Shown here one piece after another: positions 12,625-25,761 of a DNA stretch of 64,000 bases. The DNA comes from Austropuccinia psidii. Its lineage: Eukaryota > Basidiomycota > Pucciniomycetes > Pucciniales > Sphaerophragmiaceae. Position numbers and translations under genes: made by a program. The notes beneath the pieces were generated by a model. It was not told the origin of the DNA and did not search any database. It saw nothing but the letters and a program-made list of their open reading frames with translations. Every line of letters starts with the position of its first letter. The stretch's first letter is position 1. Where the stretch lies: assembly GCA_023105745.1 (NCBI GenBank), contig JALGQZ010000016.1:26529154-26593153 (forward strand), in the 5' to 3' direction.

Positions 12625-14650
12625 CTAAGCCTTATCAAAAAGGAAGCCAAATGTACATGCCCACTCCTTCACACAAGCTAACTTCTTATAATGTGCAGGA
12701 CTGAGTGAAGCATTTTGATAGGAAAAGATTGTTTTACCACCAGAGAAGACTCCCCTTGATGGAGCACTGGTGGCTGATATTGCTGGATAATTTCAAGCCA
12801 TCACAGCCCAAGTGGGAAATAAGTTACCTTGGGACCTCCAGAACACAAGGATACCAGTTTCTCTTTGTCCAGGAGGTTCTGTGAAATACCTCTGGAGTTC
12901 CAACTCCAAGGAGCCATCTCTGTGTGTTGCTGAGATGTACATTTTGTCCAATAAGCATGTTGACCTTTCAAAAATAATCTCATGTGGTTTGTCATCTTGA
13001 ATAGTAACAAAACTCTGTGCTTCCTCTTCAAACACTTTGAAAAGTTAATTGCACAACATTCCAAAGTCACCAAGGGTGGAAGAATGAGTTAAGAAAAAGG
13101 TGTGCTTCAATTTTGGGTCAAGTATAGAAGCACATTTTGCCAGCTTCTTGCCAAAGAGAATTGTGATATATTTTGAGATTATTTAAATCATTGCATTGGC
13201 AGTGGGTTCAATTCCAGCAACATCCTATTTCTCCAAAGGCTATTTATGAAAAATTAGTTTCTGATCATTGTTTAATTGAATACAAAAACTCACCTGCCTG
13301 ATATCCTCAATCAGCCATATGTATAGTGGTAATTGTTAATTAATAATGGGTTAAGAAGACCCACATGTGGGCAGGGTTGCCTCATATAGTGCCTACAAGA
13401 AGAGGACTATCACTTTGACCTTCTCTCATTAAAGATGAGATAGCATATATGATGCTAAGGATTCAGCAGTACAAAAGTGATTATAAGCGTCCCTCAAATA
13501 TAAGGCGCTATCTAACACGTGGTAAGCAGGTTTTCATCAGGTTGGTACTTGCAATAGTAGTGCTTTGGGATTTGTGGGTTTATTGGTGTCATAGGCCAGA
13601 TTAACAGTTGTTATGAATTTCTCTCTCCTTTGCAGGATGTGGTGTAAGTACAAAGCCATCTGAGTGATCTTACCTATGATGAAGGTGTACTGCAAGTTAA
13701 GCCATTGAGGGGATTGATAAGTGTTGAGAGAGAAATTGGATTGAGATCCTCATGGTCCACAGTAGTAGAGGTTTCACCAGTGTTACTTCCAAGGGCCTTC
13801 AAGCCATCATGTGCAGCCAGGTGAATGGTATGAGCTATGCACCCAACTGCATGATCCTTGGAGTAAAAGCAAGTAAAAATTGATACAATCTCAAGGGCCA
13901 TCCAATTGTCAACAGAGGCATTATCAGTTGCAATGCAGCAAATTTCCTGGCCATTATTGAATCTTTGAATGATTGTAAGGAATCTACTTGAAAGTGAGGC
14001 TCCTTAGTGATTACCTGAGAGAGAGAATCAAAGGAAGTTCAGAAAATTTTCAAACAAGATAGATTGAGATTCCTACCTTTGATTTGACATGGCCCTAAAA
14101 GAATGGATGTAAGCTTACAATAAGCATCAATATATATTTTCCAGTCAAAGCCAAGTATGCTTTTAGATCTGGGCTTGTCCAGGAATCAGTAATAAAGTAA
14201 GCATTGATTTTTTTTGTTAAGAGGTAATTGCATATAGATTCTTGATGACAAAGCTATATATTAGTCAAGTGTACAGTCTAACTGGCTCAGTGGATTAATA
14301 TATTTGTAACAGCTGGATTTAACAGTTCCAAAAGACCTTGGAATGCAGGAGATTTGGTAATTGACAATGGCAAGTGGGAGTCACATATAGAATAAACTAA
14401 TACATTCTTCAACAATGAAGATTATAATGCCTAAAAAGAGCATTAGGGTAAGCCTAATGTTCCAAATGAAAAATGAAAAAGAATTAAGAAATGGCTACTA
14501 ACCTTTCTTCTATTAAGAATGTTTGCAAATTGATCCAATGAGTCTATTTTGGCCTGTGGGGATGATATGGCTTTGGGATTAGCCACACAATGGAAGACAT
14601 GTAATCTTTAGCTCATTCCCTTGGTGCTCCCCATTTGATCTTTCTTATGG
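12625..14650 (-). pseudogene. hAT transposase remnant 2
   Basis: Minus strand, N- to C-terminal from right to left. ITDSWTSPDLKAYLALTG lies near 14200, CIATDNASVDNWMALEI near 13900, and AVGCIAHTIHLAAHDGLKAL near 13830. The C-terminal dimerisation domain (hATC) runs from about 12960 to 12690, with LELQRYFTEPP, VFWRSQGNLFP, ISATSAPSRGVFSGG and LACVKEW. The coding end is a TAG at 12625-12627. Frameshifts and stops are frequent (for example after TWAVMA). The sequence differs from remnant 1, so it is a separate family. The N-terminus may extend to about 14840. Confidence 0.85.
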
Positions 14651-14849
14651 CGTTTGTTTCAAGCCTTTCCAAATTGGTCAGCAAATTGAGATTGAACATA
14701 TTGTTCATCAACATCCAACAAATATGCCCAGAACCTAGATTTTTTGGGTTTTGGGTCAGGTCAATGGTTGATGGTAAGCTTATGAGCTTGGTGTCACCAG
14801 ACATAGGTGTGGAGTAAAGAAATGATGGTGCACAAGACATTGCATGAGA

Positions 14850-15060
14850 TGCAAAAGAGGAGAGAGTAGTGGAGGGAAAAAAAGAGTGCCAAAGAATAAA
14901 AAGAAAAGGAAATGGAGGGGAAAAAAGACTTTTTCAAAAAAAGAAAACAAAATGTAGGGGGAAATAAGAAAAGGAAATGAAAAAAAAAGTTCCAGATTGA
15001 ATTGAGGAGAAGACAAATGGCTAAAAATAAGAGTAGATGAGAGAGGGGGAAATGGGAAGC
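14850..15060 (+). repeat. Purine-rich tract
   Basis: About 200 bases with long A/G runs on the plus strand, equivalent to a CT-rich tract on the minus strand just upstream of hAT remnant 2. CT-rich promoter tracts are common in fungi, so it could be the old hAT promoter. Low-complexity drift is equally possible. Confidence 0.5.
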
Positions 15061-15642
15061 ACTGTTTGTCTAACTGGAGGTGTTTTTTTGGTAAGATAAG
15101 GATAATTAAAAATAAAAAAAGTTCTGTTGGATCCCACAATATCCCATGGAATTCTCCACCATTTTATTTGGGAAGTAAATGAATTTGGGATCTGGGAAGG
15201 GTTAGGGACTGGGTTAATGGCTGGTTGTGGACAAATACAAGGGGACCAGGCTTAATTTCTCTTGATAAAATTGCATCTGTACCAACTTATGAGTTCTTTT
15301 TGAGACAGCATAATATATGGAAAGTTAGCCTTCAAAACCATTTTTGGACATCACTTTTGGATGGAGTTTACTTGGGAGCCAGATAGTTTTGATTGGATAT
15401 TGATGATCTCTACAGATATTGCAGTAGTCAGGTAGATGAGAGCCCCTTGGTTACAGGAAAGGCAACAGGGAGAGTTTTCAGATCAACAGAATGGGTAAAA
15501 GAATTCCCATTCTGTTACAGAGGATTAATGTGAGATGAAAATATATGTTTGGATCAATTTCTTTTCTCTGGTGAGGAAAAAATGATGAAGTAATTAACGG
15601 TTTATCTTTTTGATATCACTAGTTACTTATGTATATGAATAC
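15061..15642. other. Spacer left of the nested cluster
   Basis: No gene or repeat recognised. It ends at the left border of solo LTR G. Confidence 0.6.
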
Positions 15643-17047
15643 TGTCAGCTTGTGACTTAATCCCAGAGCACAAGCATGAAAGCCAAATACCATGAACCAA
15701 TGGTACAGCAAAATACCACCAAAAAACAAAGCTGGAAAAACCAGCTCAAAAGGTGTCAAATCAAAGAGGAAACTCACCCCTTTGCAAAAATAAAAGTCAA
15801 ATAATCATAGGAAAAAGAATAACAAATTTACTTCTGCTCAAAGGAGTTGCTAAGCATAAACCTTGAATTCAGCCTCTCATCTCAAATCCAGAAAAAGAGG
15901 CCTAACTGCAGAAAATGCGTATTCACATTGGAGCTCTAAGTCAGGGATATCCAATTGTCTAGCAAAGCTGAGATAGAACCAAAACTACAGAAGCTATGGC
16001 CAAAATAAGGTCAAATAAGGGTGAATAAAATATTCACCTCTAATCTAACTTCTACAATCTTGTTGTGAGAGACCTAAAGTGGGGTAATTTTGAAAAGAGT
16101 AAACTTGAGGCTATCTGATGGTGAAATCCATTTCTCCATATCTCATTTATAGCAAACTTTATCGCAAAAATAAGTTACATACAGATTTTGTGAGGATCAT
16201 ATATGTGAATAACTAAAATTAAAGATGGCATAACTTTGCCAAATTTAACAATACCCATACCAAATGAGGTACCATTGTGTAGATCCCAACCAGGGCTACT
16301 CAATGAGCCAACCTTTAGCCCAAAAGCTTAAAAAGTGTCAACTTCATGGCAGTTTCAAGGTTAAATTCCCACAGTTAGCCCAATACACCTTTCCTGTGGG
16401 GTACTTTCACATAACCTTGATTATGAGGTGTCAAATACAAAAAGAATCTTTTTATACCTCAAAGCCTCATAGTTAGTTCAATACTGGGGTCACATACACA
16501 TTCTGTACACTATTCTATGTGTCATACACATCAGAAGAAGGCTGTGTGGTCCCCAGATGAGCTTATTCACCCTGTATTGGGTAAAACTGCTCATTTGTGC
16601 TTTCAAAGCCACATCTGAGTGCATCAAAGAATACACAGGTCTTGTAAAACCCACAAGCCAGCATGCAGAGGTGAAAAATCTCCACATCATCTACATGGAT
16701 AATCTAGAGGACCTTTCCACCCCATTTCAGGATAAAAGGAGGCCTTTTCTCTTCCAGAAAAGGAATATCCATCCTGCTCTTGAATTCCTGTGTAGTATAG
16801 CTGTAAACAAAAGCTATACTCTTGGAAGATAATCAGGTATACTTCAAATCTTGAATATTGTAGTTCTTATTTTAGTAATCCAGCTGGTAATACTGCAACC
16901 AGGGCTTTCAGCAGCACTCACCACCACTGTTCCACAATAGTAAAGCCCTTTTATTATTAAATAAACCCATTTCCACTCCAAATAATTTGTGTCACATTAA
17001 TAGCTCAAGTTGTAAATACTATTGTGAATAGTTCTTCATAGACTCAT
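15643..17047 (+). repeat. Solo LTR G (lineage 2-like), main part
   Basis: It starts TGTCAGCTTGTGACTTAATC, the sense-strand start of lineage-2 LTRs, and carries the conserved GGATAAAAGGAGG box and ATCAG|GTATAC donor. It runs to TAGACTCAT at 17047, where element C interrupts it. The missing end (CCTGACA) is at 58366-58372. Flanks are AATAC (15638-15642) and AGTAC (58373-58377), a 5-bp duplication with one mismatch. Reassembled length is about 1412 bp. It is the oldest layer of the cluster. Confidence 0.8.
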
Positions 17048-17070
17048 TGTCAGGATGACTGTATGATGAA
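17048..17070 (-). repeat. Outer 23 bp of element C 3' LTR
   Basis: TGTCAGGATGACTGTATGATGAA aligns with the start of the C 5' LTR at 56943 and is resumed at 28106 beyond element E. ATGAA (17066-17070) is the target duplication of E. Confidence 0.8.
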
Positions 17071-18480
17071 TGTCAGGCTGAGTCTATGATGAAGTGGTAA
17101 ATATATGTATATATAAATTTGAATCTGACTTTGACATGGATATTTAAGCTTACAAAGGGTTGATAATAAATAATTTAAGGGCTTTACTATGAATAATAGT
17201 GGTGGTGAGCGCGGTTGAAATCCCTGGGTGCAGTCTTACCATTTTTGTTACTATAATAGAAGCTACAATACACCAATTAACATATACCTGATTATTTCCA
17301 AATATTATAACTGTTTTTGGACAATTGCACTATGTAGGAACTCAAGAGAAAGGTGGGGATTCCTCTTCCGGAAGAGAAAACACCTCTTTTTATCCTGAAA
17401 TGGGGTGGAAACGTCCTCTAGACCATCCACATAGAGGAAGTGAAGACTTTTCACTTTATAGTACTGTCTTGTGATTTTCACAATTCCTGTATGCTCTTCA
17501 TTGGGCTCAGATGTTGCTTCAAGTCACATCTGGGCAGTTTTTCCCAATACAGGGTGAAAGGCTTTATCTGGAGACCACACAGCCCTCTTCTGACATGTAT
17601 GATGCATAGAAAGCTGTACAGAACCTTTATAGGACCCCTTTCTTGTATGAGCTATGAGAGTTTGAAGTGTAAACAAGCTTCTTCATCTATTTGACACCTC
17701 ATAATCATAGTTATGGGATAGTATCCCACAGTAAAGGTGTGTTGGCCAAACTATGGGATTCAAGGTTGAAATCGCTATACATTTGTCAATGTTTGATTTA
17801 TTGAGCTCAAATTTAGTTCATTTTATAGCCCTGGTTTATATCTACACAATAGTACCTGAGTTTTTATGGGTAACATGAAATATGGCAAAGTTATGCCATG
17901 CTTGATTTTGTCCGTGAGATATATGATTTTCTCAAAATTGGTATGGAATTTGTTTGCCCCATAGCTTTTGTTATAAATGAGATATGGGGAAATGGATGGT
18001 ACCATCAGATAGCCCTAATTGTGCTCTTCCCAAAATGACCCCACTTTAAGTATTTCACACTAAAACTGTAGATGTTAGATGGGAGGTGAATATTTTATTC
18101 ATTCTTATTTGACCTTATTTTGACCATAACCTCTTTAGCTTTTATGCTAGCTCAGTTTGGCTAGTAAAATTGAATAGCCCAATTGGAGCTTCAATTTGAA
18201 TACCAATTTGCTGGTGTTAAGCTTCTTTGTGTGGATTTTGGATGAGAGGTGAAAAACAAGCTTTATGCTCAGAAACTTCTTTGAGCAAGGATAACTTTGT
18301 TATTCTTTGTCCTATGATGATGGGACTTGTATATTTGGAAACAGGTGATTTCCTCTTTCTTTTGATACCTTTTGAGCTAGTTTGGATCAGCTCCATGTTT
18401 TGGTGGAATTTTTGCTCTACTGTTGGTTTCCAGTATTTGACTGTCATGCTTCTGCTCTTGTTTTGAGTCACAGGCTGACA
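17071..18480 (-). repeat. 3' LTR of element E
   Basis: 1410 bp, TGTCAGGCTG...CAGGCTGACA. The end is followed on the plus strand by TACCCTCCCTCC, the complement of a polypurine tract. It is diverged from its 5' partner. Confidence 0.88.
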
Positions 18481-18504
18481 TACCCTCCCTCCAAAAAAAG
18501 ATCA

Positions 18505-21500
18505 CTATTGATGAGACTGTTCAGCTCTCCTAGAAGCTCTAAATACTCTCACGTGAAGGTTACCATCTGGGATGGCATCTTCTGCCAACCACTTATCCTT
18601 ATCTGGTGTTTGGTGTTTGAATCTGACAAGATATTGTCTCTTGTCTTTACCATTCAATCTGATCTTCCTGGAATTGATCATCTTTTTCACAGGGACAGGG
18701 TAGTCTTCCACCTCCACTATTTTTTGTGGGGTGTAGGTCTTGTTCCTGGAGGGGAACATACCCTCTCCTGTCTGGAAGTAGGGTTTAACCAAACTCACTG
18801 GGAATACTGGGTGTTTCCTAGAGAATTCCTCTTTAAGTCTAACCTCCCTTGATTTTTTTCCTATAAATTTGATGATAGTGAAGGATCCTACAAATGAGTC
18901 TCTCATCTCCTTTGATCCCTCAAGGTTATTAAAGTTGAGTGTAGATACTAAACATTGGTCCCCTACTTTGAAGTCTGGTTCCATGTGTGTTTTGTCATAC
19001 CTCTTTTTTTGGATTCCTTAGCCTGAGCTATTGACTTCAAGTCTGTATCACATTCTCCCTTCCACATTTCATGGAAGTCTTTGGCTGTGGGGTGCATATT
19101 CAGAATATTTTTCTTCAAGTGATCCACAGGCAATAGGGGGTTCCACCCTTTTTCTTCCAGAAAGGGTGATTTCCCTGGGTCAGAGTGCTGGCTGGTGTTG
19201 TAAGCCTGTTTTACTGCTGGTAGGAGTGTGATGCAATCATGGGTGTACCCTTCATGGTCCTTATATTTCATGCCATATGCACAGAAACTCCTGATGATTT
19301 CCTGCAATGTTTGGATCATCCTTTCAGCCAAGCCAGCTGTTTGTGCGTGGTAGGCCATAGAAAATGCAAGTTTAGTCCCCACAATATCATAAAGTTTAGT
19401 CCAAAGCTCTGATTTTAATTTTGGGTTCCAAGCACCAATTATGATTTTTGGGACTCCACAAGTGGCTATGATGTTATTCCAAAATAAAAAGGCTTTATCC
19501 AAGGCTGTATCCTTTGGGGGCATGGTACGCATATGAAACTTTTACCATACCTTTCCCTATGACTAGTCATGCATTAAGTTTTTCCTTGCCTCCTGGGACA
19601 AGTACTGTACCCAGTCCATGTTAATGATTTCCCAAGGGTGTTTGTGTTCTTCTATGTGTTGAAGTAACCCATAATTCCTCCCATGTTTCCTGTTTGTATT
19701 CTGGAATCTTTCACAAGTCTTGATATGTTCACTAAACTCTTGTTCCCATTGGGGCAAGAAGTTGTGCTTGTTACCCTCTATTTAGTCCTTTCTTCACTCA
19801 TGCATCCTTTATAAGGGGAGTCATGGCATTCTTGCAGGACCATGGATATGTTCTGTTTATCTATTACTGTGAGGGAACTAGTATTTGTTTCTCTATGATA
19901 GAAAAGTCCATCTATAAGTAATAAGCTATTTTCCTTATAGTCCCTCATCCAGCGTTCCTCTAGCCGGGATTCCAGCTCTGGGCTCCTGTACTTATGTTGA
20001 AGGATTTGTAATAATATGCTACACTATTTGTGTTTGGCATAGGTTTTTATCACTGAATTGAAACAATTATTTTTGAATCTCAGAGGAATTCATCCCCAGT
20101 ATATGAGTTTCTGTCTTTTCTGGTTCACTCAAGTGAGTGTTTGGGGTACCATGTCCTGGTCTTCCATGAAATTGATAGGAATTTTTGTGGCTACTTCTGG
20201 GTCATAAGCTGGGTTGCTTTTGACATTATCCAGTGGCCATCTACTGAGGCCATATGGATTAGTGTGGCTTTCTCATTCTTTTTATATTATGTTCATGTTA
20301 CCTCTATACTCCTTGATGGATATTTGCCACCTCAGAATGTGTCTATTTTTAGTTTGCATGTCAAGCAAAGACTTAAGTGTGGTGCAGTCTTGGTAGACTT
20401 CAAATAATGCAACCTCCGAGTAATAATGCAGTTTTTCTAGAGCCCAGACTAAGCATAAGCATTCAGTCTGAGTAGCCTTATACCTGGCCTCTGAATCTTT
20501 CAGTTGCTGGAGATGTAGCATATTACTCTCTCCCTTGGTTCTGCATCCACAATTGGTCTTTGGTGAAGGGCAGCTTCCAATCCTTTACTGCAAGCTGCAT
20601 CTATGTACAACATTAATTGTGAGTCAAAGTCAGGCAGGTTCAGGACAGTTGTATTGGTGAGCTCATGTTTAATCCTCCCATATTCATCCCTTCTTTCCTT
20701 GGTAATTTCAAAAATTACATCTCTTGAGAATACCTTATATAGAGTGCTAGGTATATGAGAGAACGTTTTGATGTGTTTTCTGTAGTAGCTAGCAAACCCA
20801 AGAAGGGATAACATCTCTTTTATGTTCTTTGCTACTGGTTCTTCAGTACTGTTGCTACTTTGTTTTGTTCTTTGGACAGGCTAAGGTCTGAGACTTTATT
20901 TCCGAGTTCCAATATTTCTTGTTGGCCAAAATTACACTTCTTAAGTGAAATTTCCAGATTGATGGGTGTGAACTTACTTAGTACTGTGTCTATGCATTGA
21001 ACATGTTCTTCCCATGTCTTTGAGTATATAATGATATCATCAATATAAACCACCATCAAGCCTTCCAATATTTCTTCTTGAAATATTGTATCCATCATCC
21101 TTTGGAAATGGGCTGGGGCATTTTTGGTGCCAAATGTAATCCTAGTGTACTCATATATGTCCATACAATATATAATCCTGAGTTGCTTCATGGATTTTGG
21201 TTTAACTCCATTTTGGTGAAAGCCTTTCAGGCAATCCATCTTGGTTATGTATTTGGCTTTTTCCAGATAGTATAGGGCATGAGGTATCCTTGGTATAAGG
21301 TCCCTATCAGCTTTTTTGTAGTTATTCAGGGCTCTTAAATCTCCAAACAATATAGATTTGCCATCATGCAAGGTAATAAGGACAGGAGTGGTGATTTCCA
21401 CTATTTCATATTGTCTTATATTCCTTTATACATCCATACCTAGGAGCTCTGTGATATGTTTTTTAATTTATTTCCTAGTTTCCAGGCTTTCTGGATATGG

Positions 21501-22078
21501 AGGTGTTCTGAGCATGGGTGGATAAGTTCTTTCCACATCCAGATATAGTTCTATATCATCGCCTCTGATCTTTTCCAAAGATTCTTCACCTATGGATAAT
21601 GCTTTTCTATCTTTCCTCAGTATTTTCAGTAAATTAAGTTTTTGTTTACTGGTGATGTCAGCACTGAATTGGCCCTCTTTGAATTCATTGAGCAATTCTT
21701 CTAGAGGGTCTTGGTTAGACATATGGTATATATCAAGTGAAAATTTCTTTTCTTTGTTTGTACATATGGCAATGTGCTTTTTTTACTATTGTAAATGTCA
21801 ATGCCATACATCCTTTGGTAGTCTGTTCCAATAAAGAGTTCCTGGATGTGAGCATATTCAAGAACGGCAAAATCTGCATTTAGTCTTATATCAACTTTCC
21901 TTTTGGGTATGATTAGCTCTTTGATAATGGTCCCAATGGATGTCATTTTCCCTGATGCACTCTTGAAGCTATCTGCCTTTGTTGGCAAGAGTTTCTTCTC
22001 CAAATTGGGGAAGTGGTCGTCCAGGTATTCTCTGGTCGCTATTGAGTAGTGTGCACCACTATCATGTATATATGCCAT
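18505..22078 (-). pseudogene. pol remnant of element E
   Basis: Right to left: protease (22078-21701), linker (21722-21468), RT (21401-20832, YIDDIIIYS intact), RNase H (20814-20282), integrase zinc region (19757-19563), integrase core (19532-18963), and integrase tail with chromodomain-like end (18984-18505). In protease, roughly 26 residues before DSG are deleted compared with B. In integrase the segment that is SDRDPKFTS in B reads GAWNPKLKS, so the second catalytic aspartate is lost. At least eight frame breaks. Confidence 0.92.
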
Positions 22079-22095
22079 TCCTCAAGCTGGTGTAA

Positions 22096-25000
22096 CTAGG
22101 AGTTTCTGTGAATCTTTTGTGTGTTTACCAAGTTTTTGTTTGGAGTATCTTGTGGCATTCCTGCTACCAACTGCATATCCTGAATTTCTAGCTGTGTTTC
22201 CTCTTGGTACTCCACTAGAAATTCCTCTTTTGGGTCTTTTTCATCCTCAGAGTGTTCTCTGATTGCATAACCCACAGATACTGATTCAGAATCCTCTGTT
22301 GGGGATTCTTTCTCTGGAAGTTTTTCAATGGCATAGACTCTTTTCTTTGCCTTTGAACAGTTGTTGGCATAGTGGTCTGTTGACCCACAATTGTGACAAG
22401 ATTTTTTCTTCTTGATCACCTCTGCTACTCTTTCTATGGGCTTATCTTTGATGTCCACCCTGAAAGGTTGTTTCTCTTTGAAACTACTGCTTTTGTATGG
22501 GTAATATTTCCCTATATTTTTCCTCTTCCTTACCTCATGTAAGGTATTGGAAATGTCATCTAGAGTGCAACCCTGGTTGCATATGAATTTTATTTCAGGC
22601 TCTAGTTCTCCTGGAATCTGTTTCAAGGGTTTTTGATTGCTCATTTGCATTTTCATTTGAGGATAAATGGCTTCAAGCCTTTTGAACTGTCTAAGAAACC
22701 ATGTTTATGGATCCTTTGCCACAGAGTAATTGTCATTTACAAATGAAATGGTCTTCTGCCATATCCAAGTATCATTGATGTACTTTTGGATCATTTGGCT
22801 TTCCCACCATGGCCAGTCTGTTTTTCTGTGGATTTCCTTTTTTTTTGTGTACCAAATACTAGCCTTTCCTTTTGATGCAGTATTTCCTCTAGCAGTAATC
22901 CAGTAATCTGGTATTCCTGGTACATCAATGATGAGTCCATCAATATAATCAATGAGCTGCATGCAATCATATTCTAATACACTGGAGAATTTCGGCCAGC
23001 TTGAGGCCTCTGGAAGCTGGTTCAGTTCTTCCTTCTCTGAGTAAATCATGATATGTTCATCTTGGTATTATGATAGAGATCTTGGCTTTTTATCCAACAA
23101 GACATCTGGTTTGAGGTCCTCTTGGTAGTGATTTTACAAATCATGGCCTTTTGGTTAATGCTTCATGTTCTGGAAGACATTAGCCAATTTGTTTATGTCT
23201 TGATCCAGAAAATCCCTGTCACTCTTGCAGTGGTACTGCTCTCCGAAGACTTGAGTTATTTGTTTATTTGTTTCTTGTCAGCCTGTGACTCAAAACAGAG
23301 CACTAGCATGACATCCAACATACCATAAATAATGGTATGACAAGTATTGATCAAACATAGTCAATACAGGTAATAAATAAGAGAAAACAATCCTCTTAAA
23401 TTAAACACCAACCTTATCCAAATAGAATAAGGAAACCTAGAGGAGAATAAACAGGTCAAAACCCTTATTTTCACCTCTCATCTAACTTATGCATATTTAA
23501 GTTATTATATACCAAAAGGGTATTTTTCTTAAAGGTCACATAGAGACCTACTCAATGATATCATCCATGTTGTTGTAACACCACTACAACTGGAGATACC
23601 ATAGAACCTTCATTTCAAAACCAAGACCCCCCTGAAAGTCAAAGAGGGCTTGTACAAAACTGTACAAAAGTATAACCAAATTAAAGATCTAAACAAGAGC
23701 TTTGATTTGAGATAAATTATACCTCTGTATCTCTTAAACTGACTGAGGGATCTTGGTTCAAAGGTTTAATAACCAAAAATACAGATATTCTGAAAACAAG
23801 AAAGTAAACAAACCCCTGTATCTTTGGCATACACCCATACAGTTGTACAGTGTAATCTACCAAACTGCAGAGCAAATCAAGCCCTACAAAACTGTATCAT
23901 CAGAATACAGATATCTTCCAAACTGAAGAAGATATCTGGTGTGGAAGTTTCTGAAGCCTCATACTGATGTACAAAAATACATCCAAAAACTTAAAACCCT
24001 TAACACTTTTGCTATTTTAAAGAAGGGTAAACATGAATCATACCAAATTGAAGAGCTCATTAAGCCCTTCAATTCTGTGCTCTTAGTTTCTTGATATCTC
24101 AAAAACTGACCAAGATATCTTGGTTGGAAGTATTTTGGCCAATACTGGCCTGTACCAAACCTGTACCAACCAGTACAGTCTTAATACTCAAAATAATGGT
24201 TGTTCAAAGCTTAAACCCGCCCAGAATGACTAGTATTGGTCATACAAACACCAGAACAACGTCATCCAAGTGCTGACGTGGCAGGTGAAGAGTTTTTTCA
24301 TCCTGTATTGATCCAGAATGATCATTTGTGGTTCTAAAACCACAATTCTGCCTCTACTGACGTCAGAATTGAGGATCCAGAACCACAGACTGACCAATGG
24401 AGTGAAGATTTTCACTCCTCTGACGTGTGAAGAGTAAATAACTCTTGACAGTCTTGAAAGATATAAAAAGAAGGGTTTTTGCCTTCAAAAATCCTCATCT
24501 TATCTTATTTTATATATATTCTTACGTGACAAGACTGTTATCCATCAGTAGTGTCCTTAGAATACTTGAAGATATAATTAAATATAATTATTGTAGTGTC
24601 TCTTTACAGTCAAAGATATTAGAACATTGCAACCCAGGTCCTCAATAGACTCATCACCACTGTTACCACGTAGCAGTAGGACCTGAAGAATTATTTTATT
24701 ACTTATTTGACGTGTCACAGTCATAGTGCTAGCTTGTATTTACTATTTTTAAGCTACTACATAGACTCACCCTGACATTTCTTCAGAGGCTTTGCATAAT
24801 TTGTCACAGGTCTCTTGGATGGCTTTTATTGTTGCCTCTTGTAAAATTTTCAACTATTTCAACATTTAATTACCATATGGAGTTCATCAAACTTCTCTTG
24901 AGCTTGCACCAAAAATTGGGACATTTGTAAGTCCAGTTGAACACTGTTTAAGATACTCTCAGATGTGACAACATTGTGCTCATTCTGAGTGGGGGTAATA

Positions 25001-25760
25001 TTTCTATTAGTAGGGCTACTTATTCTAGAAGTAATTACAACTATTTCTGGCTCTTGTGTACTTTTTTCACCAATTCAAACAGCTTCTGGATCATTGGGTC
25101 TGACTTTTTCTGCCTGTGGCTGAAAGCGGTCTTGTTTTTCCCTTTGGATCCTTGTCTTCTACTGGAAGCTACCTGGGATTGTGAAGAATGATGACTCTTG
25201 GCCACTTATCTGCTGGTTCCTGAATGGTGTGAAGCCACTGGAGAGTTGGGTTGATCTACTCCTTGGAGCCTGTAGGAATCAGAGTAGTCTCTGTCTGGTT
25301 TACTTTTTCTTCTATAGCTTGGATAGTGGCTTGATTTTCCCTTATCCTGGTTGCCCTCTCCTCCAGGATTTTGAACTGCCTGTTGGGATTTCATCCTTTG
25401 GTGATTAATATAAGGCCTTTGAAGGGTATTTCTTTGAGACATATACTCTGGAAACTTGCTCCAAGTTCTGCACAGTGTGATGCTAGGTTGAACCTCTTGT
25501 TTTCCATGCTCCATTGGAATAAATCTTTGAGGAGTTTGTGGAGCTGAAGAACTTGATCCATATCCTTCCAGTCCTCTGGGTTGAGGTTTCTGTTGAATTG
25601 GAAGGTGTATTTCAGAGTGGGTATGATTTCCCTCAGTGTCTTTCCACCCACCACTGTTTCCAAGGTGTCCTGTTACAGATCTCCTGGTTCTGAACAGGCC
25701 TTGTCTTTCCTCCGGCTGGTTCCTTGGAATTCCAAGGTTCCTGAGGTGTACAGGGAACAT
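22096..25760 (-). pseudogene. gag remnant of element E, split by solo LTR H
   Basis: The Gag frame starts near 25760 with an ATG one base after the ORF0 stop, as in B. The N-terminal Gln/Pro/Arg-rich part is 25760-25206. The coiled-coil-like part is interrupted at 24777/23276 by LTR H. The capsid-like part is 23049-22705 and the CCHC knuckle [14 protein letters not shown] is intact near 22400-22360. The overlapping alternate frame (25663-25391) is also recognisable, with a TAA after PGDL. Confidence 0.88.
23276..24777 (+). repeat. Solo LTR H in element E gag
   Basis: 1502 bp, TGTCAGCCTGTGACTC...TCACCCTGACA. It has a perfect 5-bp duplication TTTCT (23271-23275 and 24778-24782), and gag of E continues on both sides. 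Its ends match lineage-2 LTRs but the interior differs. Its promoter-proximal part (24258-24713) holds seven ACGT cores, four of them TGACGT, including a palindromic TGACGTCA at 24358-24365. Confidence 0.9.
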
Positions 25761-25761
25761 A

